Source of the DNA: Setaria digitata
Taxonomy: Eukaryota; Nematoda; Chromadorea; Rhabditida; Setariidae
Direction of reading: 5' to 3'
Assembly: GCA_003640385.1 (NCBI GenBank)
Contig: RCAB01000298.1
Location: forward strand, 1 to 64,000
Length of the DNA: 64,000 bases
Part shown: positions 11,292 to 25,100 of the stretch, piece by piece
Layout of the letters: each line of letters begins with the position of its first letter
How positions within the stretch are numbered: the first letter of the stretch is position 1
The notes under the pieces: model-generated
The model's input: the letters and a program-made list of their open reading frames with translations, nothing else
The model's database searches: none
What the model was told of the DNA's origin: nothing
Position numbers and translations under genes: made by a program

Positions 11292-14200
11292 TTAATGTAT
11301 CCTGGATAAATCCTCGACAAGTTTTAACACATCTTCAGCTGTCGCATCTACTAGTTCCATGGTTTCGGAGGGCAAACCTATAAGTAACATGATTACTCGA
11401 TTAGTTGAACAAAATATTTTTGTTTTCTTTAATCATGAATTTTGTTTGATGCAAATGTTTGAAAGAGTTAAAAAGATATTAGAACATAAAGCAATGAATT
11501 ATATGGGGAATACTATGGCTCGTCCTACTTAGTCCAAATACGCAAAACACAACATTACTGAGAATGCCATTATGAAACATGATAACATCAAAATATAATA
11601 TAATAACATTTCTTATTGGTCAGGGAATTCAACGGGCTTGCCTTCGGTATTTCTAGACCTATCGGTGAGCTTAAATGACCAAAAATATAATGTAATGCAA
11701 TCTACAAATTATAAATTGTACTGGTATAGCTCCCCAGTTATCATGCGAGAAACCAAATGCAACTGGTGAACTTACCTAGATCAGCCACTTATTTTATAAT
11801 TATGTTTAAATCATACAGCAATAATTTTGCATGTCACAGTTACCGAAACACAATAACTACACAGGAATCACCTATGAAACTAATGCATTTCCTACTGCTT
11901 TTAGCTATCCCTCTTTCATTGCCTCCTTCTTTCATTCTTTCCCGCGCCTTCCTTCTGAGTGATTCAGACCGTTCAAAAAGTACTATGATTTCTTGCTTGA
12001 CTATTTTCAAAAAATAACCGCCTTCACTAGCAAATTGATAGAAACTCATGTCAAAATGCTTTAATCCCTGACTAAAATACGATCATTTCCGGGTACACTT
12101 CACTCCTCAAGTCTAAATAACCTCATGAAACCAGACTAATTTAGAAAAAAGAAAAAAAAAATGTCTAAGGAGCTTCGAAACGTTTGGAGCATGATACAAC
12201 ACTAATTTCGGAATTCTCAACAATATAAGCACGACTGATAACTTTTAAACAGCGCTGTGTTAGATATGAATTAAGCTTACTATTCAACAATGGAATTTTG
12301 AGACCCTTGACAATTTCTCTCACTGAATCCTTGCTTATATCCAAAACACTCTCGATCAGATCACCGTCGATAAAACCGTTTGGAACTTCGCTTCGTTTTT
12401 CTGTTTCAAATGTTCTGTACTGTGCGTGCGAAATTCGCATACAATTTTCAGTGTATTCGGCCAAACGTTTCTGAAGATCTTGCAAGAATCTAAAATACAG
12501 AAAATTACACTCACCTTCAACTCCCAAATCTAACTTGAACCAAGAGAGTTCCCCACGCATCCATTGCAAATATTAGTACTTCTCCATATGTTAAACTATA
12601 TCTTTTTTTATTTCTGAAAGAATACTATGCAATCTATATTAATCAACGCAACCTACGTATAAAGCATTGGCGGTATTTGAACAATAACTCCTATACCACC
12701 ATCTGATGTGCCATATAAAATCGGTGAATGATAAATAGGCGCCACGTCAACTTGAGTAGCAGTTAAAGAACCATGACAGAATACATTCACCATTTCACCA
12801 AGGTAAAATAAACCCAACTCCTGCAGAACTGCCTGACAATTCTTTTCAATTACTTCAAAAGCAAAATTTTTGAAGGATAAACTCGATCAACAAAATTCTC
12901 ATGCTAGAAATCAAAACAGTGATTACCTGCAGTCGTGTCCCTTCTTCTTTGAATACTGTGAAAGAATCTTTAACTACCGTAAACAAATTGTATGAATTTT
13001 CAGCACCCAAAAAATTGTCTGAATCAATTATCTCGCAAGCAGACATCCAGTTTGTCATAAAATCTCTTAAAATTCTGTGGTTAAAGACGATCTTAGACGT
13101 TTTCAAAAAAAAAAAAATGTGGCAAAAACCCGTACTGTAAATATGATAGCGAATATTACATATAAAAGAGGTTTTGAAAATATAAACCACGAGCCAAACA
13201 AGCGCAGCAGTTAGACTCATCCAGTGTCACTGGAAGTCAAAAAAACAAAAACCACCAGATAAATACCTTACCTAGCTACCTTTTCAAAAGTTGATTCCAT
13301 TGATTTATAGGAAAGTAACGAAAGAGACCGCATCAAATCGCCAACCAAAATTAAATCATTTTTCGTCTTCAAATACAAAGCAGTAACATTATCAAAATCG
13401 GAACATTCTAATCGTAATTCTTTGTCTGAAGTCCATTCAAATAATCGAACGCAACTGTTAACTGCCACCACTAGTTTCCCTGTAATGGGCACAACATATG
13501 TATCCATTATCCAAAAAAAATCGACTTTTCAACAGACTAAAAGTCAAAAATGACGTCTCGTTTGTGAAACTGTTTTTTTTTTTTTTGGAATAATAGACTC
13601 AACGCACCATCCATAGATTGAATCGAATAAGCAGCTCCTTTAATCTCCTTTTCATAGACTAATCGCATACGCTCTGGACCCTCCGAAGCTTGAAACATCA
13701 TAATTCGACCCTGTAACGCAGAAGTCACTACTAACTATCAACTTAAGAAAACAAAGTGACTGAATAAGTGAACTGCCAACTTGGGCAACAAAAAATGCGC
13801 ACAAAAAGGAAAAGAAAAAACTGTGGAACTAACCATTTTTGACTCAGTTTCATCGGACATAATAACTGCAGTACCAACAACGAAATATGGCTGGCTGTCA
13901 TTCCCCAGCTGACAAGAAGCCAGTGACATTGCCATCTCACTGCCTTCAAGCTCATGAGAATGTAATATTTCAAATGTATTGGAATCCAGCAACAAAATTG
14001 AACTGACCTGTAACCTCACTTCGCTCACACTGAGAATACGTCAAAAAGAGGAAAATAGCAGAGATGAGAAACGAACTGCAAAGCATAATTTATGGATTTT
14101 AAAACTAATTCTTTCACGAATAACAAAGCGATTCCTAGCAACTTAGCTCACTTCCATTTCCTCAGCCAAACATTCTGGGGTAGGTTCTCGTCTCATCGAG

Positions 14201-17200
14201 CTCAATCGACTACTTGATGTTTCCGTTGCACTTTTAGATGCACACTGTCCAAAATGATGTTTTCCCATAGCGTCCACAAACTGCACGGAAAATACGAACA
14301 AGGTGCAATCACATATTTTGAAGTAACTGATGAATATTTTTGTCATTACTATTTTTTACCATTAGTTTGTTCTCTAAAATCAAATGATATAACTTTGAAA
14401 CTAAGTTTCAAATAGAAACAAATGCAGAAAAACATAAAAACAGGAATACCTCTAATCGCTCAACAGTAACGGCAATCGTATTCGTTTCCGGTTGGTAGGC
14501 AATTCGAGAAGGACTTTCACCCAGTGGAACTGTTCTGATGTGCAATTTCTGAATATCATCAATTCTACCTGTATAAAAAGACACTGGTACATATGGAAAA
14601 ATGCAGAAAAAATAGAACTGCTCACTAATAGAAATCTGACAAAAATATCGTGCCATAAGGAAGATATACTCGAATCTGAAAAGTAATTAAAAATAACCAA
14701 TAACTAATGTATGTCCATCTGTAAGCACCAAAGCATCAAGATAAGATTCTGCATGAAGTGGCGTCATTGTTGAAACCATTCTGAGATTTACATTGGAAAA
14801 TAAAAGCTTCTGATTTGAGGAATAAATGACTGCTGGACGATCACTGCATACAAAGATATTATGAAGTGGAGAACATCGAGACCGAAATTTACGTAAATGT
14901 ATTGGCTGTGTCCCAAGCGTCGCTTTTTTTGGGTCGAGAAGAGCACCTAAAGTCAGATGTACCAGTAAACCAGTAAGACATAATACATTCTTTTCAAAAG
15001 AAAAAGAATATAAAGAGACTCAAACATAAAATCAAGTTACCATATGTTAATTCAAATTGAAAGCTAGGATGAAAAATAACCACAAACTGAAATGTACAAA
15101 AAGAGAGTTCCAAGCTAACCAGTCTTCATATCAATTTGAAAGTAATGTACTGTCCCATCACCAAGTGCCACCAGCAGATAAACGTGTCCTTCCATTGGGC
15201 TCAACATGATCGATCGAGAGAGCATATCACCGGATATCTTTTCCCGAACAACTTCCACCAATTGTGGCAATGTGCGCAACGCAACAGATAGATCTGTCCA
15301 GTAACCAACAGCACAAATTTCAGAACGCGTTGTATTGCTTCCTAAAGGCGGAAAAGTAAAAGATCTAAGAGAGTGATTCAAGTACTAAGAATTATACATG
15401 AATGATGGATGAAAGAAAGAAGCCAAAATTTTGGAAAGACTTTCTAGTTTCCGATTTCCTACTCTCCATCTTTCAACTACTACAAAACACTTACCAACAG
15501 GAGTGATGTCAATGCAAGAAATTTCAAATTCGCATTCTAATTCAGTTATTACTTTAATACCTGCAGACGCTGCTTCTAAGTATACAAGAAGAGCTCCACA
15601 GACTACTATCAGCTGGCCTGCAATAAACTTAAGATTTATAGCATTAACTGCATTATTTGATGTTTCACATAAGCACAAAAACCCCTTAACTGAGGATAGG
15701 ATAAGGACCAAAACTGCTACCCTATTATCGATATCATCTCCCTTTATCGGTAATTTACTTGCTATCTTCTTTTGCTCAAAAAGAAGCAAAACTTACCATC
15801 CAGAATTAAATTCACATACATCCATAATGTTATTTTCTTATCGCTCTCCTCAAGTCCTTTAAGTTCAAACATAAGATTACGACAAACATACCGGTTGCTT
15901 CATTAACAGAAACAAGTGTGATCCATTTAGGAGCTTTCCATATTTTAATGTCATCACCATCGATAAGAATTACTTCGCCATGTGTGACTTGCAAAATTAT
16001 TTTGCTGCGAAATAGACAACCTGCCCAAAGGGTTGCACCATCAGTTGAGAAACCTAGAAGTACAGAAATGTAAAGAAGTAAAGAAATGGAACGAAATACT
16101 GAACTGCAGTTTGGATGGTCAGTTTACAGGAGATAAAATGTGAAATATAGCTGACCCACTATACTAGTAAATTTTTGTGCAATGGAATTTATGCAAAATC
16201 TAGTTACCTGTTATCTGTGTATCCTCTAATTCTTCGCCATTAATGAACAAGACATGCGTTTCACTATCAAAGCTAAGAATTATATAGTCATCAAACTCTT
16301 GGTCTTGCGTACGTAGTGTAAACATATTTTTAATGCCTTTTAGCTCCACAGAGGCCAACTCTTCGATCCCAATTCCATTTCTGATAATGCGAATAGTACC
16401 ATCCTAAAATAAAAAAAATAAATAAATAAACCAATTTCTGAGATTTCTAACAAACGAAATAGTATAAGTGTTTCATAATTCAACGACATAACTGTAATAA
16501 AAAGGTGATCTAACAGAGGAAAGTTTTATTTTTTATAACAAATTAATATGCTTCAGTCAAGACTTATATCAAATTACTTTGTAAGCTCCAGAACATGTGA
16601 TAATTTGCTGCTGTCCATTACATCGCATTACTGTCATGTCTCTTATTGGTGCCAGATTCGTATAACTATCTAATAATGATATGTAGCCCGTACCATCTGC
16701 TCGCGGTTCTAGGCGAAAAAAGCACAGGTGAAAATAAAGTCAAAAGAATTTGAAAGCTAAGTAAAAAAAAAAAAAATTAAGCAAATAAAAAGGAATCATT
16801 CGATCGCGTTTTCTGAACAGATGACTTTAAAATCAACTAATACTGCTTTACAAGTTAGATTTCCAAAAAATGCACTTTATTACTACTTTATTAAGAATAT
16901 AATACTAGAGCTTACTCCTTGAATAATCATGATACTCGCTATGACAAATGTTATAAGACCTAATATAAATATGATCGACTTATATCCTCAATAAATAATA
17001 ACCAGCGACAAATTTCATCATTAATTTGCTACAAGGATACAAAAAAGTAAACCTGTACTGAGACGTATCAGCTGACTATCCCCAAAACGCGATCCAATGA
17101 AACAGACTCCATTATCCAAATAGCACATACACTCTGCGATACAAGTTTCTCCCAAGCTTTCGACCTAAATGGAACGAGGAGATAGATACATGGTTTAGAC

Positions 17201-19216
17201 ATCAAAAAATAAATAACTCATCATGAACAGGACATGCTTAGTTCAACCTTAACTAAAATTCAGGATTATGATTATCGCAAGTTCACCAAATCTTAAATAA
17301 CAACAGAATTTGAAAAACAAAAATATCAACATAAATCAAAAATACCCTCAGTAGCTTGCATGAATTCAAACCTTCATATCCTTTACACTTATTCCTGAGC
17401 TCTCATCCTGTTCCTGATCTCTGCCTAATTCCAGCAACAACATGTATAAATGACCAGCTAAGTCAGCCAGTAAATACCGCTGTCCATCCCTATCCACTGG
17501 AGCATAACAATTCGGATGGGTATTGTGAAGCCTTGCTCCAGGCAATCCTGCATAACGCAAGGCATCATCGCCACTTAAAAAAATGGAAAATACAATATGA
17601 AGTTTGCTTATTGAAAATTTCAAAAGACCATTACTACTGCTGATCAGAAGAGAAGTAAGCATTTTTATAAGCAGTAGAAAGAAAAGAAAATAAAAACGAA
17701 AAATGAAGATGAGCGAAGAGATTATTAACTAAAGGAAAAAAAAATCTCCCGCATGAAGTGCCAGTAAATGTAAATGAGATTTAGGATCACTTTCCAAATA
17801 CTTGAAATTTAGCAGCGATCATACATCGTTATTATTAATGCTATGCATAGACCAACAATGCACATTTGAGTAACGATCTCAATGTTGCCAACATATTACT
17901 TGACAGTACACAGAAAATGTAATAAAATTGTAAATACAATAAGAACTCATCTTTGTGATAAGAAATTGCATCAGGGCCGGCAATGAGACATCCACCTACT
18001 GGCTCTGGAACACTGATCACCATACTTGCTTCTCCTTCAAGATTATCATGTTTCCAAAGGGGAGAGCTGAGCTCTTTGTCGTCAATATTAAGAGTCACTA
18101 CTTTTATATGGCGTCCATTATCGTCCTGGTATATGTATGCAAGTGTTGGACGACCTGAAGATACGCCAAAATTGAAAAATCTATTAGTCCTTCTGTTTTC
18201 TCCAACAGTGAAGCTAATACTGACTCTGAAACGTCAAAGGAATTCAAAAACTGGCTATATTTCCCAAGCTGAAGAAAATGCAAATATATAACCCATACCT
18301 GGATCAGACATGAAAGTTATATCAATGATATACAAATCATCACATCTGACGTTGAAACCACGCAAATCCTTCCCTTCATTCCACTGTACTACTTTCAGAA
18401 GACCGTCATATAAACGAAACACCATCAGCTGCAAGCAATGGAACAATAAAGTTGCTGTCTTACATTACGAACAAAGGTTAATTCCATAAGAAAAGTAATC
18501 ATCAGTTTATTTTAAAATCTAGGAAGTTTCAAACATCACCTCCTGTATCGTGCATGATCAATAAAAATCTCACTCCTGATGAATGAACTGTTGCTATCAT
18601 TCCTGTTTCGGATGGTCGACCAACACGATCCACTATATGCCCCGAGGCCCGTGTACGTAACTCGCTTGTCGCTGTCCAACGGATTATAGCCAGGTGATAT
18701 TTCGCTGTTAAGATTAATAAACTATCTACATCCTATAATTATTGCTTTCACTTAATCGGCTAGAAGCTAATAATCTAACCTTAGGAGTAACAAAGACAGA
18801 AATCGCTCGGCTAACTTTAATTGGGAATTTAAATTCGTTTGCATTTTCGCCGTTGCAAAATAAACAATATGACACCCGAACAACAGTACTGTTTTACTAT
18901 TTATCTCCAGTAGAGCGGCTAGTCCCCTACAGGTTGGCAAGTAACGAACCAGGTCAAGGTAATTAATCGTTACGAACACAAATAAAATAGGAATCCATAC
19001 CTCGCCCGGTGGCCTGAATACTTTTACTGTGGCGATTCGCCCATACACTGGGCATTCCCTGTGCGGTTTCAGTCCTTCCGGCGTGACCAAAAACAGCTCC
19101 ACACGATTGGTTTTCGCCAACACCAGATTTAATTCCGTAGGAGCAATAAAACTTCCAACCACGGCATGGGTTACCACTGTTGGCTTGTATGCTGTTACAA
19201 TATAGTTGAGGGCCAT
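11292..19216 (-). CDS. ddb-1: Damage-specific DNA-binding protein 1 (DDB1)
   Basis: Twenty-one exons: 19216-19001, 18732-18574, 18428-18299, 18154-17947, 17573-17372, 17164-17053, 16708-16578, 16403-16208, 16053-15892, 15617-15495, 15341-15120, 14946-14698, 14568-14450, 14280-14152, 14007-13834, 13710-13608, 13479-13272, 13065-12927, 12832-12657, 12489-12281, 11377-11292. The product is 1150 residues (human 1140). DDB1 is the adaptor of CUL4-RING ubiquitin ligases: its three beta-propellers bind CUL4 and DCAF substrate receptors in DNA repair and replication control. Diagnostic segments are the N-terminus [120 protein letters not shown] and the ending [12 protein letters not shown]. Phase closes across all introns with GT-AG boundaries. 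An acceptor (ATCTCAG) lies 12 nt before the ATG. The last exon sits 0.9 kb from the previous one. Confidence 0.97.
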
Positions 19217-19228
19217 TTTTACGACTCC

Positions 19229-19230
19229 CT
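19229..19230 (-). promoter_or_regulatory. Probable spliced-leader acceptor, ddb-1
   Basis: AAAATCTCAG ends 12 nt before the start codon at 19216. Confidence 0.5.
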
Positions 19231-22187
19231 GAGATTTTAGTTAAAATTTCAAAATTGAAATCCATCTAATCAAATAGTTGCTGATAAAATTTATTTTATT
19301 TATCTACTTTAGCAAACGCAGCAAAGAATTTCACAGATGAAAACGATGCAGCAGATGGATACCATCGAATACAACTGAACAGGTGGCGAATAATCCAACC
19401 ACACATCAAACTGAACATGAAGCCCTCAACTGAAGAATTTATAGCAAGACCTCATCATGACAATTTTGTGTCCCATATGAAGTATCACATGTTAGAGCGC
19501 CATGTAGGTTTTGAAATGAAGTTTTATCGTGAATGGGATCGGCAACTATGTTTTGTGCTGCTAAATCGTGAATTCTACGGCTGAATTTCAATATCCAAGT
19601 TTGGTTAATGAAGGTAAATAACTGGTATAACTGGAAGTCATATAATTGAATAGAAAGATTCAGCGTACATATTTCGGAGGTCCGCATAAAAGCTTTACTT
19701 CAAGGAATATCAGAAGACGTATTACACGAGACAATAATATTTGAGCAACACTATGTAGTTTTTGTACAAAGATTAACTGAACATGAGTCTTAGATCACAG
19801 TTAGAATTTACTTAAGCGCTCGATATGAATAACTGATCATCTCTGGAACATTCTGGAGTAAGCTTTATGAGCGATTATGCCATAATTGTGAAATAATAAT
19901 TGATATGTAAATTTCAATTTGTATAATCTTTGCCGCCTATAATTCATATTATTCCCCATGTGTCGATAACAATGGAGATAGGGCGATCTTTAATAATAAT
20001 AATAAAAAATCACTTTTCTTGTTAAAGTAGACTTCATAAGCATTTAAGCTAATATGCTACCAACAAATAAAAAAAGCACACACACAAAAAGGTGCACATC
20101 AAAAATGCATTCATTTTTAAGTCCTAGCGGAGAATTATAATTACATCTTACTAGTGTACCTCTTTATTTTTTGTCGTTAGGGCTTTTATCTATGCTTCGT
20201 TCAGTATGCTGATCCTTTTGGTCCTTCTGTTCCATATTATTTTGCTCATTTCTTTATAACTTATTATTGATAATAGTAGAGAGTTAACAGTACATGATAA
20301 ATCCTACACTGTTGGCTGCTGTCCTCAGTCATCTTCAGAAAGAATCCAATTACAATGTGGTAGAGATTCGGTTCAGCCTTCACCACTGATAATATTGGCA
20401 CTAAAAACCACAATCTTAATTTTTTGCTGGTAATTTAAGTAATCCAAGAATTATTCTGTTTTATTTTAATTTTGATGAAAAGCTATTATTATTACTTATC
20501 ACTATTATTTGAATTGGATGTGTCGAGGTAATTAAACAGCTTTATTAAAGCAGGGCGTAACTTCTTCCTTTCATAACCCTAAGTTCAGAGTTGGTCGGTT
20601 TTAGCACCATAATTATTTTAAGCGATAGAATTTGCATTTCCATAGACCAAAAATCAGCCAGTGTGACGAAGTAATCCATAAGAAAATGAAGCAGTATGAA
20701 TCAAAGTGTATCTCTGCTATCATAATTTTAGGAATTTTATTGAATACTCAGAATCAGATGTTTCTTTTTTCTCCCACATATTTAGGATTAAACTTAACTT
20801 ATGTCTTTCCACAGCCATCTCGATGTTTCAACGTGTTTTTGCTGTAACTACAATGCTTCTCAGCATTTTAACTTGAAATCAAAAAATTGCAAACTCCACA
20901 AGTGCTTTATTTACTTGGTAAAAGAAGATGTGGCAGGTTGGAGTTAATTGGAAAGGGTGTATTATGCTGGTTCCGGCAAGTCAGTTCGTGATCAGTTACG
21001 TAAGTAAAGTGAGGACAAGCATGTTGTGTGAATGTGAGTAAAAGCAGACGTTGTTTAAGTGGTAAAAGATTTGTGTGCACTGGGATGATGTTCTGCTGCA
21101 AAGCAGAAATCGATTTGAAGAAAGCATCTCACTAATCTTAATGAAAGCGCAGCAACTGCTTCTCCGATAAGCTTTTATATTTTCTAGAATCGAACCGACA
21201 GATGGACGCTGCGAACAATTAGTGCTGGGCATTTATTTCCAGTGACATTTCCGCACTTCCTAGCTGCACTGCACTAGCTTAGTAATACCTTGGCCTAAGC
21301 GCAGTTTGGTACTAGCCATTTTAGATTAACTTCTGAGGGAATTATATGTTGTTTCCTCGAGCAACACATTTCAAGTAGAATGGAAACTGTTTGTGCTTAC
21401 TTATTGATAAATAAATTGATGTTTTAGGCATGTTGTTGACTAGCTGCTGTAAAAAGTTTTCATTTTCTTGCAAAATCGTCAATTCTTGTTATACTACATT
21501 CATTTTGCTACCGCAAACTTCATGCATTGTGCTACTGATTGGATGAAGTCCAACCGGCTACTTTCTCTATTGAGCTTTATTTGCTACGAACTTCTTAATT
21601 CCTGCTGGATTAAGAAACATTTAGCATTTTCATTGCACACCTCATCAGTGTCAATCATGGTAGTGGCACACTTCGTATCCTCACTTCAAAACCTGTCAAA
21701 TATATCAATGATTAATATGCTTTTAAAAAATATATTTTCGCAAGTTCATCTCGTATATTTTCTGAATTTTTTATAGAAAGGATTAAGCTGCGGGGATTTT
21801 TACATTGCTCCTTCCTATAAATTTTAAGGCTGACCTTATTTACTGTTTTTGACACTTAGAAATGATTTCCGCTACTGTACGCAGAAAAATTTTAAACAGG
21901 TAAACCAAATATCCCTACAAAAGCAATGAAGCCTATTATCAGATAAATCATATACTGACGGAATCATTGGTTTACCTGTTGAGTGCCAACATATTCAAGA
22001 ATTTGAGCTTTCAGTCTGTTATAAGTGGAATCATTAACTTATATTCCCCTCATAATATGTTTATATAACTGCCGCCACTGCGTATAAAGTTATTTTCAGG
22101 TAGTTAGAGAATTCATGCAAGCTGTGGAAATGAATTATTGACTCAAAAAAAAAAAGAAGAAAACTCAACATGACAAGTCTTAATTTC

Positions 22188-22189
22188 AG
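22188..22189 (+). promoter_or_regulatory. Probable spliced-leader acceptor, alpha2/delta gene
   Basis: TTAATTTCAG ends 5 nt before the start codon at 22195, which fixes this start. Confidence 0.55.
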
Positions 22190-22194
22190 TTGTG

Positions 22195-25100
22195 ATGCTT
22201 CCGTGGTTAGCAATTTATTGGTCAAAAATATCGTTACAGTTGATACCGTTATTGTTACTGCAACTGAATAGTGTTTCTGCAGCGGAACAGTTCACAGTAA
22301 AGTAAATTTCACTTTACTTTCCGTATTTTATTCCATATATTGTTATTTATTTGACTACAGTTTCTCCCCACACTCTCTTCAAAATGATGCACAAGAAAAG
22401 TCCGATGTGTAGTTAAAATTTTGGTAATTTTCATCATAGATCTATCAGTCATGGCCGAACTTCTAGACTTAATAGAATATTGAATCTGCAGTGTGGAAAG
22501 ATGGGCGAATCTTTTGAGTGAACATCTCCAAGAAATGTTTAGTGGCGCAACCAGAGAAATTGATATCGTCGAGGTTTGCTTTTCAATTGTTTTAATTTTA
22601 ATGTTTCTGTGATAGTAGATTGTTTTTTTTTTTTTTAATTTTTTCTTTTCAGATGGAAAGGTAAAATCTCTGTAGCTTAAACCAGCAGTATAGATTTCAT
22701 TATTTTAAATAAAATTTGCACAAGCTGGTTTTATTCCGCATCAAACTTTTTCTTGCATTAGACTCTCTGCTGAATCGTTTTTCATACTTAAAACATTATA
22801 GATGTACAGAAATTATGGCGAAGTTGAAATATTTGATCCTCAAGTAGAGCTGAAAAGAGCAAAAAATGTAATCGACGCATACTTGAAACGACGTGCTAAA
22901 TTTGCGTGGGCAAGTTTATTAAATCAAAAAACTTTTATTAAAGTAATTAGACAGTGAAATCACTGCTCAGATTAATAGAGACTATCACTTGGAATTCTGT
23001 TTCAGTTTGAAATGTTTACAAAGTTTCTGTAAGATAAATTCATTATGGATCCATACTAAAATATTTTACCTGAATTGATAATTTCAGCTCCATTTTTAGA
23101 GTCACATTTGGATTAAGATTAAACTGAATTTGAAATTTAGGATGCCAAATTAACACTGGAATCACGTTACCTGGCTAATCTGACTGAAAGTGATGTAAAT
23201 AATCCCACGAGCTCTCATTTTATACGCTTTATGGCAGCCAAGCAAGAAACTGATGCTGCCCGAGTATATGTACACGATCATACTGGAAGTGTAGTCGAAG
23301 TAACATTTTCAAACTTCTGTGTCCAGTTATATGAGTGGATGGCATACGGGCATTCCTTTATTGTCCGTTATCACGAAATCTAATTCGAAATCCTTGCTTG
23401 CTGTTTTGTGTAATTTAATTTGGCTACCAATTTTTGCAGGTGAACAGTACACGACGGTTTAATTTAACACCAAATGCGAATTTGTATGGAATTCCAACAA
23501 GTTCGCTCTCTTCTGCTATCCACATCCCGACACCGGTTTATGACCGAAGTAAGAGATTATCATAAGTGAATATTTTAAGTGCTAAGCTGTTATTCCCGCT
23601 CATTCTAATAACTTGATTGTTTTATTATATGGATATGTAGCAGGAATGCTAACATTTTTCTTTGGTGTGGTTCTGTAATTTTATGTGTTGATACATGGAT
23701 ATTATTTAAAATGCAACGACGTTTGCAGATCCAGAGGTGCTGTTGAAAATAGATTGGTCTGACATTGACGATTTATATAGAGCGAATCGGGAAGGAACAC
23801 ATGACCTAGCTTTTCAGATGTTTTGTTCAGAATCAGGGTTTATGCGCTATTACCCAGGTAGATAGATATTAGTTTGCTGATTCACTTGTGAGTCGACGGA
23901 AGATTTCTTTGGAAATTAGATTATCATTTGAATATCTTGTGAACTGTTGTTCAGGTTTGTTTAAAATTCCATTTTAACTGCAAGCCATTTAGTACAGCAT
24001 TTTGTTTGTTGCAGCAGTATCATGGATATGGGACAATCATGCGGACAAACTTGATTTGTTCGACTGCAGAAGTACGGAGTGGTAAATAAGCATTTTTATA
24101 AAATTATTCTGTATTCCTCCAATCAGCTTATGTAACTGTTTGTTCTTAGATTTGTTTTGTTTCTCATTTCTTCCACATTTTTCTGGTATTTTTTTTACTA
24201 TACATAATTTCTGATAGACTTCCAGGTATATAAATGCCGCAACTTTGTCCAAGAATGTGATAATAATGCTGGATATGTCTGGCTCAATGCTTGGTCAGCG
24301 ATTCGAAATAGCAAAACAAACTGTGGAAGCGATATTGGAAACGCTTTCTGATAATGATTTCTTCAATATATTGCTGGTCAGCATTTTTTCAGAAATTTCG
24401 TTTCAAATTTCTAAGTGATAAAATTCCCTTTGCACCTGTCAATAAAGTTATCTTGCAGTTCTCAAAAACAGTTGGTTTCTTGGATGAGTGTAGCGAAAAA
24501 GCTGGGTTGTTACAAGCAACAGTTCGCAATAAGAAGGTGTCTTTTTGTGCAACCTCAGTTTTTCTATTTCCACGGAGCATATTCATCCTTAGTTCCAATT
24601 TTCGTAGTTCAGTCGATGAATTATTCATGTTTTTCTTGTTGGCTTCAACTAAATTTATGTGTATTCCAAATTTTCAAAATTATAAGTTGAACTTCAGATG
24701 CTACGAGCTCGACTGAATGGCATGTCATCAGAGGGTAAGGCAGAATACGAAAAAGGCTTGATTAAAGCTTTCGAGACACTGATGAAAGTAAATTTTTCTC
24801 TCACTGAGAATTTTTTTTCTTTTTTAAATTTTCAGAGGAGATGATTTTTAATTTTTTTTTTTGTTGCTTCATTTTATGTTTGACGTGCTTGTCGTGAAAC
24901 CGCTTGAAACTAAAAAAACAAGATTTACGCTTTGCGCTTCTGTAAACAGTGGTATGCCTGCTATTTTTCAAAATATACTGCTAGCAGTAGATTACTAACG
25001 TAAACTAGATAGTAAACAATGTTTGTTGTGTAGCTTTTTAGGGACGAATAATTTGAAAATGGGTAGTTCAAGCTTTTGAATACAGGTAACTCATATTATT

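Larger units (their letters stand above)
19217..22194. other. Divergent intergenic region, ddb-1 / calcium channel alpha2-delta
   Basis: A 3-kb gap between two divergently transcribed genes, so it must carry both promoters. No TATA-like or other regulatory motif can be assigned with confidence. A short (ATA)n run occurs near 19990. Open frames are short and unsupported. Confidence 0.5.

Noticed and set aside
22653..22660. 8-nt micro-exon ATGGAAAG between TTTTCAG and GTAAAA in the alpha2/delta gene
   Set aside because: Both splice sites look good, but including 8 nt shifts the frame to a stop; exons 22492-22573 and 22802-22909 join directly in phase 0.
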